A DNA stretch of 26,181 nt from assembly GCA_964625245.1 (NCBI GenBank), contig CAZVAN010000014.1:1-26181 (forward strand), written 5' to 3'. Positions 21,431-26,181 of this stretch are shown here, one piece after another. Position 1 is the stretch's first letter. Each line of letters begins with the position of its first letter. The notes beneath the pieces are model-generated. The model was given only the letters and a program-made list of their open reading frames with translations. It had not been told where the DNA came from and ran no database searches. Made by a program: the position numbers and the translations under genes. The stretch is from CAZVAN01 sp964625245. GTDB lineage: Bacteria > Patescibacteriota > Saccharimonadia > Saccharimonadales > UBA10212.

Positions 21431-24400
21431 GGAATACAGGTGCCCGGCACTCCGGTACCGCTATTTGTTTGGCAGATACTTCGGATTATGGAGCTACAGT
21501 TGCTTATTGAGCAAACATCTATCCAATACTCCAGGTAGTCGCCGTTAATCTCGGTGGAGCGCAGCTGAAAAGTAGTAAAGACAGTGCTACCGTTAGAACT
21601 GTTGATTGGATATAGCAGCGTTGGGGGGGCCGGCGGAGAATCTCCGGTGGTAAAGGTTCTGATTCCAGAAACTGTGCTAAAAGCGTTGCTACCACCAGGG
21701 TCTATAGCATAGCCACGCCACCAATATTGGGTGTTTTTGTTCAGCGCGCCTGTATAGTTATACGTTGCCATAGTGGATGAGCCCAGCGTTGATGAGCCGG
21801 TGTAAGCCGTGCTGCCTTGCTGGTCTTGCCCGGTCCAGCCAGCTTGGCTGGAAGTTTGGTCGATTGTGGTCACGATACTGGAGCAGTTACTGGTAGAACA
21901 GAGGTCGATTTTATAGCGCAGATAGTCATTGTCCGCATCGGTAGTGCTTAGTTGGAATTGTAAATTAGTCACTCCGGTAGCCCCGTTGGAAGGAGCGGAT
22001 AGTGTTGGAGCGGCCGGCACTACGTTATAGGTAACAGTAAAGTCTGTTATTTGTGAGCGGGTACCACAGGTAGCGTCATTCATTTTAAACTGGACCCAAA
22101 GGTACCGGCCGGTTTGGTTAATGGAGTAAGTAGTGGCCGGAAGACCATAGGTGATAGTGGTGATAGAGCCATATACTCCCGAGCTATCGCCCACCCTGTA
22201 GCTAATGCTCATCCCGCAGACTGCCTTACCGTTAAAAGCTATGTTTGTTATTGCAGCAGAGCTGCCCAGGTCTATGACCTTCTCGTACGTACCGGCCTGT
22301 TCGGGACTGTTCATAGAGGTGAACTGAACGCCGTTGCAGTAGAGAAAGCCGCTCGCACAGTCGTTGGCACTAGTAGAACCGAGGCCACCAAGTACATATA
22401 GGTAGCCGTTGTAGGCGACGGTGGTGTGGCCGAATCGGGCGCTAGCGAAGCCAGTCGAAAAAGTTGTACCATCATCAGTACCGGCGTGGGTGTAATGCCA
22501 GGCGCCAATGGTGCCGTTACTATTGATGGGAGCAAATTGGACGCCGTTGCAGTAGTTAGAAGTGGCAGTACAGTCATTAGCAGAACTACCCGAGATGCCC
22601 CCCATTACATATAGGTAGCCGTTGTAGGCGACGGTGGTGTGGCCGTATCGAGGTTGAGTAAAGCCAGCTACGAAAGTGGTGTTATCGTCGGTTGAAGCGT
22701 GGGTGTAATGCCAGGCGCCAATGGTGCCGTTACTATTGATGGGAGCAAATTGGACGCCGTTGCAGGCGTTGCTAGCACAATCATTAGCACTACCGGTCAT
22801 GTGGCCGCCAATCACATATAGGTAGCCGTTGTAGGCGACGGTGGTGTGGTCGGCTCTCACTTGAGTAAAGCCAGCAGAAAAAGTTGTACCATCATCAGTA
22901 CCGGCGTGGGTGTAATGCCAGGCGCCGACAGTACCGTCGGCGTTGATGGGGGCGTATTGGACGCCGTTGCAGTAAAAGATGATGCTGCCACTGCAGTCGC
23001 TACCAGCACCAATGCTTTGAGAACCACCAATAACATATAGATAGCCGTTGTAGGCAACGGTGGTGTGGCTGGCCCTAGCGGTGGTGAAGCCAGCAGAGAA
23101 CGTAGTGCCGTCATCAGTACCGGCGTGGGTGTAATGCCAGGCGCCGACAGTACCGTCGGCGTTGANNNNNNNNNNNNNNNNNNNNNNNNNNNNNNNNNNN
23201 NNNNNNNNNNNNNNNNNNNNNNNNNNNNNNNNNNNNNNNNNNNNNNNNNNNNNNNNNNNNNNNNNTGGGGGCGTATTGGACGCCGTTGCACCAGAAGGTA
23301 CTGCTGCCCGTAGTGCAATCGTTGACACTATTGCCAATATCACCACCGAGTACGTATAAGTAGCCATTGTATGCTACGGTAGCCTGGTTCTCTCGGGCAG
23401 TAGTGAAGCCAGCAGAGAATGTGGCACCATTATTGGTTGAGTTGCTGGTGTAATTCCAGGTGCCATCAGTCCCAAAAGTTGGCGTGCCGGCAGTTATTTG
23501 GGAGTACTGGACATCGTCGCAGAAATTCCCGGTAGTGCCGTTACAGGCGGGGTCGTTAACATCTTCTCCACCGACAATATAAAGATAGCCATTATAGATA
23601 GCGCCCCCCAATCTGAAACGGCCGCTTGTGAAGCGGTTGGTGTTGGTGGTGAAGGTACCAATGGAGCCGTTGGCGTTTATGGAAGCGTACTGGACATCGG
23701 TACAATAAAGCCCGCTCGTCCCGCCATTACATGGACTGGTGTTTGAGGAACCGCCAGCCACGTATAAATATCCGGCACTAATAGCTACCGCCATTCCTTG
23801 TCGGCCCCCGCCTACAAAACGGTTGGCGTTGGTAGTGAAGGCACCAACGGAGCCATCGGCATTTATGGAAGCGTACTGGACGTCACTGCAGGCGGTGTCG
23901 GCGGCCCCGTTACAAGTAGCGTCAACAGTATCTAGCCCGCCAATTATATATAAGCGGCCATTATAAGCCGCGGCGGAGGGCGCTTCACGAGCACCAGTGA
24001 AGTGGGTAGCATTAGTAGCGAAAGCGCCTATAGAACCGTTGGCGTTTATGGGGGCATATTGGACGTCATAACAATCATTGTTCGAACCTGTATTAAAGCA
24101 GCTGGAATTAGTAGAGCTTGCGAGACCGCCAACAACGTATAAGTAACCGTTGTAGACAGCCACACCCAGTTCGGATCGTGGACTAACTAAAGTATTGGCA
24201 CTAGTGACAAAAGTGCCAAGCGTGCCCGGAGTGGCTCCGCAGCCGCCTACCCCGCTGTTGCTGCCGGTGCAAATCAGGGCGTATTGAACATCGTTGCACA
24301 TAGACCCAGCCGGTGAACTACCGCAATTGCCGGCACTATCAAAGCCGCCAATAACATATAGATAGCCGTTATAGGCAACCGCGCCAAGATGCTGACGAGC

Positions 24401-25594
24401 GTTGGTAAAGCTATGGGTCTTAGTAAAGGTGCCCAGGCTGCCGCCGACCCCAATAAGCGCGTACTGAACATCAGCGCAACTGGAATTGCCACAAGTGGCG
24501 TCTGTAGCCCCAAAGCCGCCAACATTATAAACGTAACCATTATAGGCAACTGCCGCATTACCAAAGCGCGTACTGGTAAGACGGTTGGTATTGGTGGTAA
24601 AGGCACCACTGCTTCCAAGGCTAATATTGCCTCTATCTATCTCATCAGCCGTAGAATAGTCTATGTTGCCAGTGTCATAATAACCAACCCCAAACTGAGC
24701 AGTAGTAGTTGTTACTACCGTTGGATCTATTGATAGGGGGTAGCTTTTGTTCTGTAGGTTAGTGGCAATTAGGGTTAGCAGATTGTCTCTGAGGGTGAAC
24801 TTGACGTCCACAGCGTTCAATTTACCGTTAACGTCTTTTATGTATGGCTTAGGGATTAAATACTGAAGGCTGTCTTTGGCGCCGTTTTTTCTGGCATTGT
24901 CTATTAACGCTTGGCTTTTGGCGTCACCAATTTGCAAGTTACTGCCAGATAGTAATGGATCAGCAGAGTATATGCCGACGGAACCATCTGGCATGAGCTT
25001 GGCCGCCAGTTGGCTGCCCAGTTCTAGTTTCCAGGAATAGGTCAGTGTGTCACCTGGAGCCTGGGTTAATATAATGTCTTCTTTAATACCATTACGCTTT
25101 AGGGTATAGATACTCTTACCGCCTGGAGAGGGGTAGATATAACGACCATCTACGTACTTGCCGCTGCCAAGCGAGTCTTGGGGGATAAGTTTAAACGGCA
25201 GGTCGCTTGCGCTATCGCTAAATTCAATGCCACTACTGGCTTTAGAAGCCAGAGTGACTCTGTAGGCCTCTTTCCCAGTAGAGTCCGTGGCTGAGGCTAC
25301 CGTTATTTTTTGAGAGCCCTTGCCACTACTGTCTGCTTGATTATAAGACAGGTTACCCTTGTTGAGCTTGACGCTGGAGGGCTCAATAGAGGAGGCAGAC
25401 AAGAGTTTGAGCTCGGCTGGCGAAAGTTTATAATCCTGACGGTGTGAATAGATATTAAGACCAGTCAGAGCGCAAGCTAAAACCACCAAGCTCAAGACTA
25501 CCAAGGGCTTGTGTTTTAGCCAAAAAGCCTTACGGCTAAATCTTTTTAGGCGCTTAGGATTAATCCCCAACCAAAATCTAGACACTGCAGTCAT
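21163..25594 (-). CDS. Giant Kelch-repeat surface protein with discoidin-like and Ig/Fn3-like domains (crosses assembly gap)
   Basis: If the 100 N's are removed the frame closes exactly, giving about 1443 aa. Residues 1-29 are basic and a membrane anchor/signal lies at about 30-48. An N-terminal beta domain (60-290) ends YPLSIDPTVV. From about 340, 11 Kelch blades are visible, each with a VAYNGYLYVIGG-like core, most with a cysteine pair. Blades 1-6 end in FTTNxNRF-type linkers; blades 7-11 in GAWHYTHAGTDDGTTFSAGF. Then come an F5/8-type-like domain (YEKVIDLGSS...YLWVQFKMNDATCG), two Ig/Fn3-like domains with CxxxxC pairs, and the tail ETHIQGNVNIKGGVHFGN shared with the protein ending at 12309. 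GGAAG lies 7 bases before the ATG; a TlpA-like gene is 42 bases upstream. Likely an anchored adhesin or glycan-binding protein; copy number uncertain. Confidence 0.85.
22310..24577 (-). repeat. Tandem Kelch-blade repeats
   Basis: Eleven in-frame coding repeats of roughly 180-230 bases. The blades between 22400 and 23165 recur every 207, 213 and 219 bases and share long identical DNA blocks, for example around 22465-22505, 22885-22925 and 23115-23165. Confidence 0.9.
23166..23265. other. Assembly gap of 100 N
   Basis: A placeholder-length scaffold gap inside a Kelch repeat. The flanks (...CGGCGTTGA and TGGGGGCGTATTGG...) join perfectly and match the continuous copy at about 22937-22968. The true missing length is therefore zero or a whole number of repeats. 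Confidence 0.95.
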
Positions 25595-25636
25595 TTTACA
25601 GCTTCCTTAAGCATTTTGGCTGTGATTGAGCTTGGT

Positions 25637-26181
25637 TTACAGATTTGCCAGTCCATCAAGTATCTCTTGCTTGGAAAGCACGCCGGTGACAACTTTTTTG
25701 ATGATGCCCTTACGGTCAACAAAGTAGTGAGTTGGCAAGCTGGTAAAATTAAGGCTCTTGGTGAGTGTACTATCGGGGTCAACCAGCCAATTAAGCTTGT
25801 AGCCGGAAATATCGGTATAGACACGCACCCGGGCAGCGTCTTCCTGCGAGGCTATGGGCTCTACGTTAATGTCTGTATTGATTTGCAGGTCGCTAAGGGC
25901 TTTTAGTTGCTCACTGGTTTGCGGCGCCCAGGTAGCCATGACGCTCAAAACCGTGGGTTTACCCAAAAAGTCTAGTGAATTTACTTGTTTACCGGTAGTG
26001 TTGCTTAGGCTGAAGCTGGGCATAGCCTGCCCTACCTGACTATCTTGTTTGGCATTAGCCAAGGGTTGGTTAAGGTTTAAGTCTATTTTTTGAACCGAAA
26101 AGTCCGGCCAGTGCAAGCTAACAGGTCCAAGCCGCAATTCCTTGCCAGGTTTAAGGTTGAGAGTTGTTGAAATTGGCGTGG
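25637..26181 (-). CDS. TlpA/redoxin-fold protein lacking the CxxC (5' end beyond window)
   Basis: The frame is open to the window edge, so the start is not visible; the TTG at 26135-26137 is only an internal codon option. The thioredoxin-like fold shows as MPSFSLSNTTGKQVNSLDFL, then GKPTVLSVMATWAPQTSEQL where TlpA/AhpC-type proteins have ATWCxPC. NWLVDPDSTLTKSLNFTSLP with the cis-Pro loop and HYFVDRKGIIKKVVTG follow. Both active-site cysteines are missing (W-A-P-Q-T), and no other cysteine is present in the visible part, so it cannot be an ordinary thiol oxidoreductase. It lies 42 bases upstream of the Kelch protein on the same strand. A chaperone or binding role for that cysteine-rich surface protein is conceivable but unproven. 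Confidence 0.75.
   Translation of the reverse strand, partial: TPISTTLNLKPGKELRLGPVSLHWPDFSVQKIDLNLNQPLANAKQDSQVGQAMPSFSLSNTTGKQVNSLDFLGKPTVLSVMATWAPQTSEQLKALSDLQINTDINVEPIASQEDAARVRVYTDISGYKLNWLVDPDSTLTKSLNFTSLPTHYFVDRKGIIKKVVTGVLSKQEILDGLANL

Noticed and set aside
23114..23367. Two separate overlapping genes, or a frameshifted pseudogene, at the N run
   Set aside because: The overlap exists only because N's are translated. Removing exactly 100 N restores one frame and a continuous repeat unit, so one CDS is the simpler reading.
22400..23460. CRISPR-like regularly spaced repeats
   Set aside because: Units are 207-219 bases, coding in frame and made of Kelch blades; there are no short repeats with unique spacers.
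1..26181. UGA recoded to glycine (as in Gracilibacteria/Absconditabacteria)
   Set aside because: priA, def, the ROK gene and the histidine kinase end at TGA at the expected family length, and no conserved domain has an internal TGA.

Overview
The window looks like part of a genome from the Candidate Phyla Radiation (Patescibacteria), most likely Candidatus Saccharibacteria (TM7) or a close relative. This is inference from gene content and style: compact housekeeping proteins (PriA 646 aa, IF-2 586 aa, four-domain S1, short-LID adenylate kinase), a DUF5663-like protein, conserved one-membrane-segment hypothetical proteins, and large cysteine-containing repeat proteins at the surface. Several clear genes end in TGA (priA, def, the ROK gene, the histidine kinase), so UGA is a stop here and the Gracilibacteria code does not apply. 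No tRNA, rRNA, CRISPR array, transposase or phage gene was seen.

Left part (1-5.6 kb), translation and protein maturation. A leftward group runs wHTH regulator, rpsU, yqeY/GatB-like, adk, map (cut by the window edge). priA and then def-fmt run rightward. Methionine aminopeptidase, peptide deformylase and Met-tRNA formyltransferase therefore all lie within about 5 kb. fmt meets a leftward DUF5663-like gene with no spare base.

Middle (5.6-12.2 kb). A leftward rpsA-infB unit is followed by a 570-aa one-membrane-segment protein of unknown function, which has its own promoter. Rightward are a ROK-fold kinase-like gene and an overlapping small HExxH metalloprotein with a zinc ribbon. A bidirectional terminator separates these from a leftward KGG-motif stress protein, which has a strong promoter and a very structured leader.

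Right part (12.3-26.2 kb), surface and signalling. Two overlapping leftward genes encode a sialidase-like propeller/glycine-rich protein and a glycine-rich/Ig-like protein. Next come a one-membrane-segment hypothetical protein, a stand-alone response regulator, a divergent hybrid-free sensor histidine kinase and an orphan Cache sensor that stops where a HAMP domain should start. A tiny secreted two-cysteine peptide gene follows. The window ends with a very large Kelch-repeat surface protein, interrupted by a 100-N scaffold gap, and an upstream TlpA-fold protein that has lost its CxxC. The glycine-rich/Ig-like protein and the Kelch protein share an almost identical C-terminal Ig-like domain and an 18-residue tail, so they probably share an attachment or assembly route.

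Two points recur. Several genes (rpsU, priA, def, the ROK gene) have a -10 box ending only 6-11 bases before the ATG, as expected for leaderless or nearly leaderless mRNAs. Several promoters also carry near-perfect palindromes that could be operators.
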